A stretch of DNA of 64,000 nucleotides from NCBI RefSeq assembly GCF_041361345.1, contig NZ_JBGKAD010000001.1:558001-622000 (forward strand). The letters run 5' to 3'. Both the position numbers and the translations under genes were made by a program. The notes beneath the pieces are model-generated. The model did no database searches. It was not told where the DNA came from and was given only the letters and a program-made list of their open reading frames with translations. The stretch is from Halobaculum sp. MBLA0147 (GTDB taxonomy: Archaea; Halobacteriota; Halobacteria; Halobacteriales; Haloferacaceae). Below are positions 43,307-52,983 of the stretch, in pieces (positions within the stretch are counted from its first letter, which is position 1; each line of letters opens with the position of its first letter).

Positions 43307-45271
43307 ATGGCTGGGCAGAGCGGGCCGCGGATCCCACCCGTCCTCGACGGGTTGGGGGTCGGAATCACGGTACACGATCCGGAGACGGGGGCGATCGTGG
43401 CGGTCAACGAGCGACTGACGGAACTGTACGGTTACGACGCCGCCGAGTTGCGGTCGATGACGGTCGGGGACTACACCGCGCCGGAGTCGCCGTACTCGCA
43501 GGCGGAGGCGGCCGAACGGATCGAACGCGCCGCGAACGGGGAACGGCAGTCGTTCGACTGGCACGTCGAACGCGCGGACGGAGCGTTACTGTGGGTGTCG
43601 GTGACACTCGTCCGGACGGAGCTCGACGGCGAGTCGGTGGTCGTCGCCGGTGTCCGCGACATCTCGGAGCGGAAGCGGCGCGAGCGGCGTCTCGACGCCG
43701 TGTTCAACGGCACCTTCCAGTTCACCGGGCTACTGGACTTGGACGGGACGATTCTCGAAGCCAACGACACGGCTCTCGAGTTCGGTGGGCTGGAGCGGGA
43801 GCAGGTCGTCGGGAAGTCGATGTGGGAGGCTGGGTGGTTCGCCTACGACGAGGAGGTACAGGCGGCGGCGCGCGAGGCGGTCGAACGAGCCCGCGAGGGT
43901 GAGTTCGTCCGCGAGGAACTGGAGATCATGGGTGCAGAGGGGATCGTCACGATCGACTTCTCGATCCGTCCGCTGGAGGACGAACGGGGCAACGTCACTC
44001 GCCTGGTTCCGGAGGGACGCGACATCTCGCAACTCGTCGCTCGCGAGGAGGAACTCGCACGGAGCAACGACCTGCTCGCCCAGACCGAGCGGATGAGCGA
44101 CACCGGCGGCTGGGAACTCGACGTGGAGGCCGGCGAGGTGTTGGCGACGACCGGCGCCGCAGAGATCTACCAGACGGACGACAGGACGCTGTCGTTGACG
44201 GAGACGCTGTCGTACTTCGCGCCGGAGGACCGCGAGACGCTGCGGAGGGCGATCCAGCGGTGTGTCGGCTCCGGGGAGCCGTTCACAGTCGAGCGGACGA
44301 TCACCTCGGAGACCGGCCGCGAGCGGTGGGTCCGTGTCCACGGCGAGCGCGTCGCGGACGCCGAGTCGCCGACGGTCCGTGGCGTGATCCAGGACGTGAC
44401 GGACCGGAAAGAGCGCGAACAGCAGCTGATGGTGTCGAGTCGCGTGTTGCGACACAACCTCCGGAACGACCTGACGGCGATGCTCGGCTACGTCGACGAG
44501 TTGGACGGGGCCGTGACGGCGCTGACGACGCGACCGTCCGCCTCCGAGGAGGCGGGTGGTCGTCGCGACGGAGAGACGGAGAGCCAGTCCGACGCGGTGG
44601 CGAGCGACGATTCCGCCGAAGGTGGAACGCCAGCGCCGCGCGCCTCCAGAGCGGCTCCCTCGGACACCGTCGCCGACTGGAGTGAGGAGTCGCCGACGAC
44701 GGACCCAGCGGAGCGGGCGACACGCGCCGTCGAGAGTCTCCGGGACGCGACGGAGGATCTCCGGTCCATCGCGGAGCGGTTCAACGAGTTCGAGCGGGCC
44801 GTGGGGCGATCGGAGCCGAGCGAGCCCGTCGACGTGGCCGCGGTCGTGGAAGCGGTCGCCGCGGACCACCGCGAGTCGTACCCGAGCGCGACGGTGACGA
44901 CGGACCTCGCCGAGGCGACAGTGCTCGGACGCCCGGAGGATCTCCGGGTCGCACTGGACGAACTCGTCGACAACGCGCTCGAACACGCCGACACTGCCGA
45001 ACCGACCGTCGGCGTCAGCGTCTCGACGGTCGCCGGGGGACGCGTCATCGTCCGCGTCGCCGACGACGGACCGGGCATCCCGGAGATGGAATGCGAGGTG
45101 CTCAGACGCGGCGAGGAGACGCCGTTGCTCCACGGGAGCGGACTCGGACTGTGGCTGGTCAACTGGTACGCGACGCGGCTGTCGGGACGGGTGACTATCG
45201 ACGACAACAGCCCGCGCGGGACCGTGGTTCGACTGAACCTCCCGGCGGGCGGCGGCGACGCCGAAACGTGA
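43307..45271 (+). CDS. Multi-PAS sensor histidine kinase
   Basis: A 654-aa soluble kinase. Three PAS/PAC units (about 10-125, 128-250, 262-375; each ends in a GVRDISERK / GRDISQLV / GVIQDVTDRK linker) precede a HisKA-type dimerisation segment with phospho-His in VLRHNLRNDLTAML (about residue 381). An acidic low-complexity insert (about 405-470) interrupts that helix region. The HATPase_c domain (520-650) shows DELVDNALEH, DDGPGIP and LHGSGLGLWLVNW. No membrane helices. Starts MAGQSGPRIPPVLDGL. Confidence 0.9.
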   Translation: MAGQSGPRIPPVLDGLGVGITVHDPETGAIVAVNERLTELYGYDAAELRSMTVGDYTAPESPYSQAEAAERIERAANGERQSFDWHVERADGALLWVSVTLVRTELDGESVVVAGVRDISERKRRERRLDAVFNGTFQFTGLLDLDGTILEANDTALEFGGLEREQVVGKSMWEAGWFAYDEEVQAAAREAVERAREGEFVREELEIMGAEGIVTIDFSIRPLEDERGNVTRLVPEGRDISQLVAREEELARSNDLLAQTERMSDTGGWELDVEAGEVLATTGAAEIYQTDDRTLSLTETLSYFAPEDRETLRRAIQRCVGSGEPFTVERTITSETGRERWVRVHGERVADAESPTVRGVIQDVTDRKEREQQLMVSSRVLRHNLRNDLTAMLGYVDELDGAVTALTTRPSASEEAGGRRDGETESQSDAVASDDSAEGGTPAPRASRAAPSDTVADWSEESPTTDPAERATRAVESLRDATEDLRSIAERFNEFERAVGRSEPSEPVDVAAVVEAVAADHRESYPSATVTTDLAEATVLGRPEDLRVALDELVDNALEHADTAEPTVGVSVSTVAGGRVIVRVADDGPGIPEMECEVLRRGEETPLLHGSGLGLWLVNWYATRLSGRVTIDDNSPRGTVVRLNLPAGGGDAET

Positions 45272-45334
45272 CGACTCCCACCTCCGACGTCCGGCCCCGA
45301 CAGGGTTATGCGGGTAGCACGACACCTGCGTCCC

Positions 45335-46396
45335 ATGGCACAGTCCGGTCCGTCGGACGACGCTCGCGTCCCGGCGACCAGTCTCGACGCGGCCGTCCAC
45401 GACCGCGAGTTCTTCAGGTCGCTCGTCGAGAACGGCTCCGACGCCATCGTCTCCATCGACACGGACAGCACGATCCGGTACGCGAACGGCTCCGTCGAAC
45501 GCATCCTGGGCTACGATCCGACGGCGCTGATCGGGGAGCCGCTGACGACGATCATGCCCGAGCGGTTCCGCGACTCCCACTTCGAGTCGATGGGTGCGTA
45601 CTTAGAGACCGGCGAGCGGACGATCGACTGGAACGGGATCGAACTCCCGGCCGAACACGCCGACGGCCACGAGATCCCGCTGTCGATCACCTTCGAGGAA
45701 CACCGCCACGAGGGAGAGCGCCTCTTCTCGGGCATCATGCGGGACGTGAGCGACCGAGTGGAACGCGAGCGGGAACTGGAACGACAGAACGAGCGTCTCG
45801 AACGGTTCGCGGGGATCGTCAGCCACGACCTCCGGAATCCGCTCCAGGAGGCGCGGTCGGCGGCGGTCGTCGCCCGCGACGGGAACACCGAAGCGCTGGC
45901 GGACGTGGAGGCGAGTCTCGACCGGATGGGCGAGCTGATCGACGACGTGCTCACCTTGGCGAAGCAGGGCCGCGCGGTCGGCGAGACGGAGCCCGTGACG
46001 CTGGCGCAGGTGGCACGAGACGCGTGGGGGACGGCCGGCACCGAGACGGCGTCGTTGTCGACGCCCACGGAGTCGGTGACGGTGGCGGCGGACCGGGAAC
46101 GGCTGCGGACGCTGTTCGAGAACCTCTTCGCGAACGCCGTCGAGCACGGCGGCGCGGACGTGTCCGTCGTCGTCGAGTCGGCAGACGAGGGCGACGGGTT
46201 CGTCGTCCGCGACGACGGGGACGGGTTCGAGCGTGATCCGGACGAGGAGCTGTTCGACTACGGCTACACGACGGACGAGGGCGGGACCGGCTTCGGGTTG
46301 AGCATCGTCCGCGACGTGGCGGCGGCACACGGGTGGGACGTGGCGGCGACGACGGCCCCCGACGGGGGCGCGCAGTTCGAGATCGACACGGAGTGA
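45335..46396 (+). CDS. PAS sensor histidine kinase
   Basis: A 353-aa kinase with one PAS domain (about 22-140, FRSLVENGSDAIVSIDTD), HisKA with the His in GIVSHDLRNPLQEA (about residue 163), and HATPase_c (FENLFANAVEHGG, VRDDGDGFE, GTGFGLSIVRD). TTATG about 24 nt upstream suggests a leaderless transcript from ATG 45335 rather than 45308. It is followed, two nt after its stop, by a short ORF and then the HalX response regulator, its likely partner. Confidence 0.9.
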   Translation: MAQSGPSDDARVPATSLDAAVHDREFFRSLVENGSDAIVSIDTDSTIRYANGSVERILGYDPTALIGEPLTTIMPERFRDSHFESMGAYLETGERTIDWNGIELPAEHADGHEIPLSITFEEHRHEGERLFSGIMRDVSDRVERERELERQNERLERFAGIVSHDLRNPLQEARSAAVVARDGNTEALADVEASLDRMGELIDDVLTLAKQGRAVGETEPVTLAQVARDAWGTAGTETASLSTPTESVTVAADRERLRTLFENLFANAVEHGGADVSVVVESADEGDGFVVRDDGDGFERDPDEELFDYGYTTDEGGTGFGLSIVRDVAAAHGWDVAATTAPDGGAQFEIDTE

Positions 46397-46398
46397 CT

Positions 46399-46509
46399 AT
46401 GGACGAGAGACACGCACCGACGGCGACACGACGGACGGACGAGGAGGCGACACGACGGACGGACGAGGAGGCGACACGGCGACGGACCCGTGGGGGTGAC
46501 GCGGCGTGA
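46399..46509 (+). CDS. Possible 36-aa repeat peptide between kinase and regulator
   Basis: ATG 46399 lies 2 nt after the kinase stop. The frame ends at TGA 46507-46509, overlapping the GTG of the HalX gene (GTGA). It encodes TRRTDEEA repeats from a 24-bp tandem repeat (46423, 46447, partial 46471). It may be a real peptide, a leader that couples translation, or only expanded spacer. Confidence 0.35.
   Translation: MDERHAPTATRRTDEEATRRTDEEATRRRTRGGDAA
46423..46485 (+). repeat. 24-bp tandem repeat, 2.6 copies
   Basis: GCGACACGACGGACGGACGAGGAG occurs twice perfectly and then partially, in the space between kinase and response-regulator genes. Confidence 0.85.
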
Positions 46510-47207
46510 GCGGCACACCGGCGGCGGACCGGCCGGTCGTGTTGGCGGTCGACGACCGCGAACGGGTCGTCCAGTCGTTCGAAATCTGGCTGCGCGACGA
46601 CTACGAGGTGGTGACTGCCGAAGACGGTGAGAGCGCACTCGCACGGATGGACGACCGCGTCGACGTAGTGTTGCTGGACAGACACATGCCCGGACTGTCG
46701 GGCGACGAGGTGTTGCGCGAGATCCGCGACGCGGGGTACGACTGTCGCGTGGCGATGGTGACCGGGGTGAACCCGGACTTCGAGGTGGCGGAGATGCCGT
46801 TCGACGAGTACGTCCAGAAGCCGTTGGACCGCGAGGCGCTGCGCGAGACCGTCGCGCGACTGCTCACGCTCTCGCAGTTCGACGACGGGATGGAGGAGTT
46901 GTACAGTCTGAGCCAGCGCCGCGCGACGCTGGAGGCGGAGAAGACGGAGGCCGAGTTGCGCAACAACGACGCCTACCGGCGACTGTGCGAGCGACAGGCC
47001 TCGCTGCGCGAGTCGCTGGACACCGCAGTGGCGGCCGCCGACGCAGACGCACTCGCCGGGCTGTTGGAGGACGGTGGTGCCGGCGGCGGAGACGGGGGAA
47101 CTGACGGCGTGTGGGAGGACGCCGACCTCCCCGGCGACGGCGCCAGCGCGGACGAGTCGCTGTCCGTCGAGGACGCGGGGAGTGGCGACGGGGAGTCCCG
47201 GCAGTGA
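46506..47207 (+). CDS. HalX-type response regulator
   Basis: A 233-aa protein with a receiver domain (about 10-120: LAVDDRERVV acidic pocket, phospho-Asp in VVLLDRHMPGLSG, Lys in YVQKPLD) and a HalX output domain (about 128-190, MEELYSLSQRRATLEAEKTE, a helical coiled domain found in haloarchaea). The tail is acidic and Gly-rich. It is likely phosphorylated by the adjacent PAS kinase. Start GTG 46506; stop overlaps the next gene. Confidence 0.9.
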   Translation: MSGTPAADRPVVLAVDDRERVVQSFEIWLRDDYEVVTAEDGESALARMDDRVDVVLLDRHMPGLSGDEVLREIRDAGYDCRVAMVTGVNPDFEVAEMPFDEYVQKPLDREALRETVARLLTLSQFDDGMEELYSLSQRRATLEAEKTEAELRNNDAYRRLCERQASLRESLDTAVAAADADALAGLLEDGGAGGGDGGTDGVWEDADLPGDGASADESLSVEDAGSGDGESRQ

Positions 47208-47629
47208 CGGACCGGGTCGTCGTGCGCCGGTGGCACGGGTGGACGACGTCCGAAGACGCCGACGCGTACGAACGACTCGTCTCCGAGGAGGTGTTGCCGG
47301 ACCCCGAGGCGACGGCGGGCTACCTGGGCCACGAGGTGCTCCGGCGTGCCGGAGGAGGTCCGACGACGGTCGGACGGTCGCCGGGGACGGAGGGGTCCCC
47401 GGAGATGGAGGAGCCGACCGAGACGGAGAGTGGGGAGAGAGACGGTCTCGACGAGACCGAGACCGTCGAGTTCTGTGTGTTGACGCGGTTCGCGTCGTGG
47501 GAGGCCGTCGAGTCGTTCGCCGGCCCCGAGCCGGCGACCGCACACGTCCCGGAGTCGGCGCGGGCGCTCCTGGTCGCCTACGACGAACACGTCACTCACT
47601 ACGAGCGCGCGGTGCGTGTCGACGGGTGA
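47204..47629 (+). CDS. ABM-like (antibiotic biosynthesis monooxygenase fold) protein
   Basis: A 141-aa protein whose GTG overlaps the HalX stop (GTGA). It has a dimeric alpha/beta-barrel-type layout: RVVVRRWHGWTTSEDADAYERL at the start, then EFCVLTRFASWEAVESFAG and a final HVTHYERAVRV strand. An acidic Glu/Thr-rich insert (about 55-85) separates the halves. Function unknown; it may be a stress-related small protein controlled with the two-component pair. Confidence 0.65.
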   Translation: MTDRVVVRRWHGWTTSEDADAYERLVSEEVLPDPEATAGYLGHEVLRRAGGGPTTVGRSPGTEGSPEMEEPTETESGERDGLDETETVEFCVLTRFASWEAVESFAGPEPATAHVPESARALLVAYDEHVTHYERAVRVDG

Positions 47630-47703
47630 GTTTCGGGCGAGCGAGCGGAGCGAGTGGTCGGGGTGCCCGAACCCTCTTGAACGGAGACGCATCAAGATCG
47701 AGT

Positions 47704-47994
47704 GTGAGCGACGCGCCAGTGGACACGGACGGGCGAGCAGATGCGAACGAGACCGTGACGGCGGATGACGTGGTCGGGCTGTTCGATGTCGTCGAAGGCC
47801 CGGTCCTCACGACCCGCGACGTACGGCTCCTGACGGGTGTCGGTCCCGACCGTGCGCGGTCGTTGCTGGAGGAGTTGGTCGAGGACGGACGGCTGGCGAC
47901 ACGTGTCTCGGGACAGACCGGCCTGTACTGGCGACGAGACGACGAACCGGTCGACGTGCCGGCGTTCCTCACCGGGGACGGAGACGAGGGGTGA
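47704..47994 (+). CDS. Small winged-helix protein
   Basis: A 96-aa protein with a single winged helix (VVEGPVLTTRDVRLLTGV followed by ARSLLEELVEDGRLATRVSG). It could be a DNA-binding regulator. It starts GTG 47704 after a 75-nt gap containing a short region of different composition. No partner is seen. Confidence 0.62.
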   Translation: MSDAPVDTDGRADANETVTADDVVGLFDVVEGPVLTTRDVRLLTGVGPDRARSLLEELVEDGRLATRVSGQTGLYWRRDDEPVDVPAFLTGDGDEG

Positions 47995-48012
47995 TCTAGC
48001 CACCCGCGCCAC

Positions 48013-49251
48013 TCACACCGACTCGACGGACAACCCGCCGCCGAAGTCCACGGTGTACACCTCACAGTCGATCCCCGTCGCGGCGCGGTACTCCTCGCGG
48101 ACGGTGTCGGCGACCGTCTCGCGAGCGGCGGGGTCGACGAGGGCGACGACGCTGCCGCCCCAGCCGCCGCCGACCATCCGGGCACCCGCCGACCCGGAGC
48201 AGTCGTCGAGCGTCTCGACGACCGTGTCCAACTCCTCGCAACTCACCTCGTAGTCGTCGCGGAGACTCCGGTGTGACTCGCGGATCAGCTCCCCGACGCG
48301 GTCGACCCGCCCGTCGGCGAGGGCGTCGGCCGCCTCGCGGACGCGCTCGATCTCCGTCGTCACGTGTCTGGCGCGTGCGGCGAGCGGCTCCGGGAGGTCG
48401 TCGGCGTGGGTGGTCACCTCCGCCGGCGTCACGTCCCGCAAGGTCCGGACACGCTTGCCGAGCAGTTCGTCGAGGCGGGCGGTCGCCTCGTGGCACTCGC
48501 GAACCCGCTCGTTGAACCCCGAGTCGACCAACTCGTGGGAGACCGTGGTGTCGATCACGAGGATGTCCGCGGCGGCGTCGTCGAACCCGACCGGCTGCAC
48601 GTCGCGCGAGCGGCAGTCGATCCGCAGTGCGTGCCCGGGCTGGCCGAGCGCGCTCGCGAACTGGTCCATGATCCCGCAAGCCATCCCGACCTCCTCGTTC
48701 TCCGCGCGCCAGCAGGCGTCGGCGAGTTGTTCGCGCGTCCGGTCGCAGTGGTGGACCGCGTCCAACGCGCCCGCGACGGCCACCTCCAGGGCCGCCGACG
48801 AGGAGACGCCCGCGCCGACGATCACGTCGCCGTCGACCGCGAGGTCCGCCCCCAGTGGCTCGCCCACGTCCTCCGACAGCGTCGTCGCCGTGCCGACGAC
48901 GTAGGCGCTCCACCCGTCGCAGTCGCTCCCGACCGACGCCGTGATCGTCTCGTCCTCGCGGACGGAGTGAACCCGGACGGTGTCGTCAGTCCGTGGGCGC
49001 GCCGCCACGACGGTCTGACGGTCGATGGCGGCCGGGAGTACGATCCCGCCGTTGTAGTCGACGTGCCCGCCGATCAGGTTGACACGGCCCGGCGCACGGG
49101 CCAGTGTGGTCGGCGCGGTCTCGAACTCGCGTTCGAAGACGCGAACGACACGGTCCCGCGGCGCCTCGTCGGTGTCGCCGAGCGCGTCGACCGACTCGAC
49201 GCCGCCGTCGGTACACCCGCGGTCTCGAGGCTCGGTGTCGTCGGAACTCAC
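48013..49251 (-). CDS. galK: GHMP sugar kinase, galactokinase-like with variant signature
   Basis: A 412-aa GHMP kinase. Motif 1 reads GRVNLIGGHVDYNGG; canonical galactokinase has GEHTDY, so the Glu that contacts the sugar is Gly and Thr is Val. Motif 2 is VGAGVSSSAALEVA, with MDQFASALGQ containing the catalytic Asp. Motif 3 is GARMVGGGWGGSVVAL. The overall match to galactokinase is good, but the changed sugar-binding residue leaves the specificity open; other hexoses or pentoses are possible. Divergent from ppc. Confidence 0.82.
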   Translation of the reverse strand: MSSDDTEPRDRGCTDGGVESVDALGDTDEAPRDRVVRVFEREFETAPTTLARAPGRVNLIGGHVDYNGGIVLPAAIDRQTVVAARPRTDDTVRVHSVREDETITASVGSDCDGWSAYVVGTATTLSEDVGEPLGADLAVDGDVIVGAGVSSSAALEVAVAGALDAVHHCDRTREQLADACWRAENEEVGMACGIMDQFASALGQPGHALRIDCRSRDVQPVGFDDAAADILVIDTTVSHELVDSGFNERVRECHEATARLDELLGKRVRTLRDVTPAEVTTHADDLPEPLAARARHVTTEIERVREAADALADGRVDRVGELIRESHRSLRDDYEVSCEELDTVVETLDDCSGSAGARMVGGGWGGSVVALVDPAARETVADTVREEYRAATGIDCEVYTVDFGGGLSVESV

Positions 49252-49410
49252 TGTCTCCCACTGTGAGACGGTGGGTCTTGAAACCTACTCGGATCGGCTC
49301 GCCAGCGGGGCGATCTCCGGTCTCGTCGCCGGGTCGAGACTGGCAAGTATCTCGCGCGCCGCCAACGCTTTTCACCGCCACCCACGGAGAGAGTAGGTAG
49401 GTGTTATCGA

Positions 49411-52194
49411 GTGTCACACAGTGAGCGGTCCGTGGAGGACGACGTTCGAGAGTTGGCGGCGTTGTTGGGCGACGTAGTCGAGCGGCAGACCTCGCGGGAC
49501 GCCTTCGAGGCCGTGGAGTCGTTACGGACGGACGCCATCGACTACCGGCGCGGGTCGTTGGACAGTCGTGACCCACTGCGCGAGCGACTCTCCGGGCTCG
49601 ACCCGGAGACCACACGGACCGTCGCGCGGGCGTTCGGGACGTACTTCGAGTTGGTCAACCTCGCGGAGGAACGCCAGCGCATCCGGACGGTCAGGGCGGG
49701 CCGCAACGCCGGGGAACTCCCGGACGGGCTCGGGACCGCCGCCGAGGCGCTCGCGGACGCGGACCCGGAGACGGTCGAGGCGGTGCTCTCCGACGTGCGG
49801 GTGATCCCGACGTTCACCGCTCACCCGACGGAGGCACGACGGAAGACCGTGAAGTCGAAGCTCCGACGCGTCGCGCGGGCGCTGTCAGACCTCGACGAGC
49901 GGCGACTGATCGACGACGAGGAGGCCGCGGTATGGGGTGACTTGGAGGCGGTCGTCGAGAGTCTCTGGTCGACGCGGACCGTCCGCGAACGTCGTCCGAC
50001 ACCCTCCGACGAGGCTCGCAACGTCCGGTGGTACCTGGAGGGCCCACTGTACGACGTGTTGCCCGACGTGTACGACGAGTTGACCACTGTGATGGCCGAC
50101 GCGACCGCCGACACCGGAGACGACGAGTCGACACCGAGCGGCAGTGGAGCGGGGGTCGGCCACGGCGAGGAGTCGCCGACGGTGCCGTCGTTGCTCTCGT
50201 TCCGGTCGTGGGCGGGGTCGGATCGCGACGGCAACCCCTACGTCACCGTCGAGACGACCGACGAGACGCTCGCCCGACAGCGGCGGGCGGTGTTGGACCG
50301 CTACGACGAGGACCTGCTCGCCCTGGCGGGGTCGGTGTCCGCCGACGCCGACAGGGTCGACCACACCGAGGCGTTCGCGACGCTCGTCGAGGACCACCAC
50401 GACGCCGTCCCGACCGTCGCGCGTCGGGCGAACGAGGATCACCCGTCGGAGCCGTACCGGGCGTTCGTCTCCGTCGTCCGCGCTCGCGTCCAGCGCGTGG
50501 CGGACCCCCGTCCCGGCGGCTACGACGACGCGACTGCCTTCCAGCGAGCGCTGGAGACGCTGGCTGCCGACCTGCGGGCCAACGACCTCGCGGCCGTCGC
50601 CCGCGAGGAGGTGGACCCACTCGTCCGCCGCGTGGAGACGTTCGGGTTCGTGCTCGCGCCGCTGGACCTGCGCGACCACCGCGAGAACCACACCGAGGCG
50701 GTGACGGAGCTGCTCGCCCGCGAAGACACCGACTACGCCGGGATGGACGAAGACGAGCGTGTCCAGTTCCTCACCGACGCGATTCTCGCCGACGAGACGG
50801 TCGTCGACCTCCAACCCGACCCGGACGCGGTGTCCGACACGACCGCGCGTGTGGCCGGTCGGTTCGACGCTCTGGCGGGGTGGCAGGCGGAGTACGGCGT
50901 CGGGGCGATCGACGCCTACTGCATCTCGATGACGGAGACAGTCTCGCACGTGCTGGAGGTGTTGTTCCTCGCCGACGCTGCCGGCGTCGTCTCCCTGCCG
51001 GACCACTGCGGCGTCGACGTGGTGCCGCTGCTGGAGACCGCCTCCGCGCTGTCGAACGCTCGCGAGATACTCGGGACCCTCTTCGAGAACGAGGCGTACG
51101 GGGCGGCACTCGCGGCCCGTGGCGGGACCCAGGAGGTGATGTTGGGCTACTCCGACTCGAACAAGGAGAACGGGCCACTCGCCGCCTCGTGGTACCTCCA
51201 CCGCAACGCCCGCCGCCTCGCGCGGGTCGCCGACGACTTCGACGTGGAACTGCGGCTGTTCCACGGGCGGGGCGGCTCGCTGTCGCGCGGTGGTGGGCCG
51301 ATGAACGACGCCTTACTTGCACTCCCGGCGGAGACCGCCACCGGCGAGGTGAAGTTCACCGAGCAGGGGGAAGCCATCGCCGAGAAGTTCGCCACTCCGC
51401 AGATCGCGCGGCGGGAACTCGGGTTGATGGTGGACGCACAGATCCGCGCACGGCTCCGGGCCGGGCGGGAGGACACCCCGGAGGTCCAGCCGGAGTGGCG
51501 CGACGCGATGACGACGGCCGCCGAGGCGGCTCGCGAGACGTACCGCGACCTGCTGGAGACGGACGGGTTCGTCGAGTACTTCGAGACGACGACGCCGATC
51601 GGGGTGATCGAGGAGTTGAACCTCGGCTCGCGGCCGGCCTCCCGCACCGGCGAGCGGACCGTCGAGGACCTCCGGGCGATCCCGTGGGTGTTCTCGTGGA
51701 CGCAGTCGCGGGCGATCCTCCCCGGGTGGTTCTCCGTCGCCAGCGGGCTCGACGCCTACCTCGCCCCCGAGGACCCCGACGTGGACACCGACGAGCGGCT
51801 GGCGACGCTCCGCGAGATGTACCGCGAGTGGCCGTTCTTCCGGACGACGCTGGACAACGTCTCCGTGTCGTTGGCGCGAGCCGACATGGGGATCGCCGCC
51901 GAGTACGCCGCCCTGGCCGACGACTCGCTGCGCGAGCGCTTCTTCCCACGTGTCGAGGCGGAGTACGACCGCGCGCGGACGCTGGTCGCGGAGATCACCG
52001 AGCGCGCCGACCCGCTGGAGCGGGAGTGGTTCCGCGAGAACCTCGACCGCCGGAACCCGTACGTCGACCCACTGAGTCTGTTGCAGGTGTCGCTGTTGGA
52101 CCGCGAGGCGGACGGCGAGTTGACCGACGTGGAGCGCCGTGCGCTGCGGCTGACAGTGACCGGAATCGCCTCGGGGATGAAGAACACGGGGTGA
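49411..52194 (+). CDS. ppc: Phosphoenolpyruvate carboxylase
   Basis: A 927-aa bacterial-type PEP carboxylase that makes oxaloacetate from PEP and bicarbonate to replenish the citric-acid cycle. Catalytic blocks are FTAHPTEARRKTV with the His, RSWAGSDRDGNPYVT, GGTQEVMLGYSDSNKENG, GRGGSLSRGGGP and the C-terminal GMKNTG. The length fits the family. An acidic Gly/Ser insert lies near residues 230-250. Start GTG 49411. Confidence 0.95.
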   Translation: MSHSERSVEDDVRELAALLGDVVERQTSRDAFEAVESLRTDAIDYRRGSLDSRDPLRERLSGLDPETTRTVARAFGTYFELVNLAEERQRIRTVRAGRNAGELPDGLGTAAEALADADPETVEAVLSDVRVIPTFTAHPTEARRKTVKSKLRRVARALSDLDERRLIDDEEAAVWGDLEAVVESLWSTRTVRERRPTPSDEARNVRWYLEGPLYDVLPDVYDELTTVMADATADTGDDESTPSGSGAGVGHGEESPTVPSLLSFRSWAGSDRDGNPYVTVETTDETLARQRRAVLDRYDEDLLALAGSVSADADRVDHTEAFATLVEDHHDAVPTVARRANEDHPSEPYRAFVSVVRARVQRVADPRPGGYDDATAFQRALETLAADLRANDLAAVAREEVDPLVRRVETFGFVLAPLDLRDHRENHTEAVTELLAREDTDYAGMDEDERVQFLTDAILADETVVDLQPDPDAVSDTTARVAGRFDALAGWQAEYGVGAIDAYCISMTETVSHVLEVLFLADAAGVVSLPDHCGVDVVPLLETASALSNAREILGTLFENEAYGAALAARGGTQEVMLGYSDSNKENGPLAASWYLHRNARRLARVADDFDVELRLFHGRGGSLSRGGGPMNDALLALPAETATGEVKFTEQGEAIAEKFATPQIARRELGLMVDAQIRARLRAGREDTPEVQPEWRDAMTTAAEAARETYRDLLETDGFVEYFETTTPIGVIEELNLGSRPASRTGERTVEDLRAIPWVFSWTQSRAILPGWFSVASGLDAYLAPEDPDVDTDERLATLREMYREWPFFRTTLDNVSVSLARADMGIAAEYAALADDSLRERFFPRVEAEYDRARTLVAEITERADPLEREWFRENLDRRNPYVDPLSLLQVSLLDREADGELTDVERRALRLTVTGIASGMKNTG

Positions 52195-52305
52195 GACGGG
52201 AGTCACCGGAGTGGGTTCACCTCCGTACGACCTTCTCGTGTGTCGGAACAGATGTACCTACACTCGCTGTGAACGTATTACACCTTCCGCGTTCCACAAG
52301 CACAA

Positions 52306-52315
52306 TTTTTTATTG
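52306..52315 (+). promoter_or_regulatory. TATA-like box for DUF4330 gene
   Basis: TTTTTTATTG ends about 23 nt before GTG 52338, in an AT-rich gap after ppc. Confidence 0.5.
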
Positions 52316-52337
52316 AAACAAACTCGGATGCCGGAGC

Positions 52338-52775
52338 GTGCCGGTGATCGACGAGCGTGGGCGGGTGCTCGGGGTGGTCAACGTCGTGGACCTGCTGGTG
52401 TCGACGCTCGTCGTGGCGCTGCTCGCGTCCGGTGTCGTGGTCGTCACCGACGGTGGTGCGGGTGCGTCCGAGTCCGTCCGGCAGACGGTCGTCGTCGAGA
52501 CCGGTCCGCACGGGACACACGTCTCCGAGGCGATCACGAGCGGCGACGTGCCGACTGCGGAGGGGATCTCAGTGCAGAACGTCGCGGTCGTGAACGAGAC
52601 GGACTCGGGGTCGACCCTCCACCTCACCGTCTCGCTGCGCGTCCGGCAGACCGACGACGGCCTCCCACAGTACCGCGGAGAACGACTGGTCGTCGACCGC
52701 ACGCTCCGTCTCGACTTGGGTGACGTGATCGTCTCCGGACGCGTGATCGACATCGTCGAGTCGTCCGACGAGTGA
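52338..52775 (+). CDS. DUF4330 family membrane-anchored protein
   Basis: A 145-aa protein beginning VPVIDERGRVLGVVNVVDLL, the DUF4330 hallmark, with one membrane helix (LLVSTLVVALLASGVVVV, about residues 20-38) and an extracellular beta-rich domain. Function unknown in any organism. Start GTG 52338. Confidence 0.8.
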   Translation: MPVIDERGRVLGVVNVVDLLVSTLVVALLASGVVVVTDGGAGASESVRQTVVVETGPHGTHVSEAITSGDVPTAEGISVQNVAVVNETDSGSTLHLTVSLRVRQTDDGLPQYRGERLVVDRTLRLDLGDVIVSGRVIDIVESSDE

Positions 52776-52983
52776 CGGACTCCCTCGAATCGTCGACCGA
52801 GTAGCGTTCACCGTCCGGTCTGGCCTCCGTCGGTGTCGGTCCGTCTACGCGATCGAGAGCCGACTGAACCGCGCCACCCAGCTTTGACACCCGACTCGTA
52901 CGGATCGGATCCCGAGTGGGTGGACCGTTGGAAGAATCGTGAACAGGACAACAGCTATTTGTCGGGGCTCGAACGACTCACGA

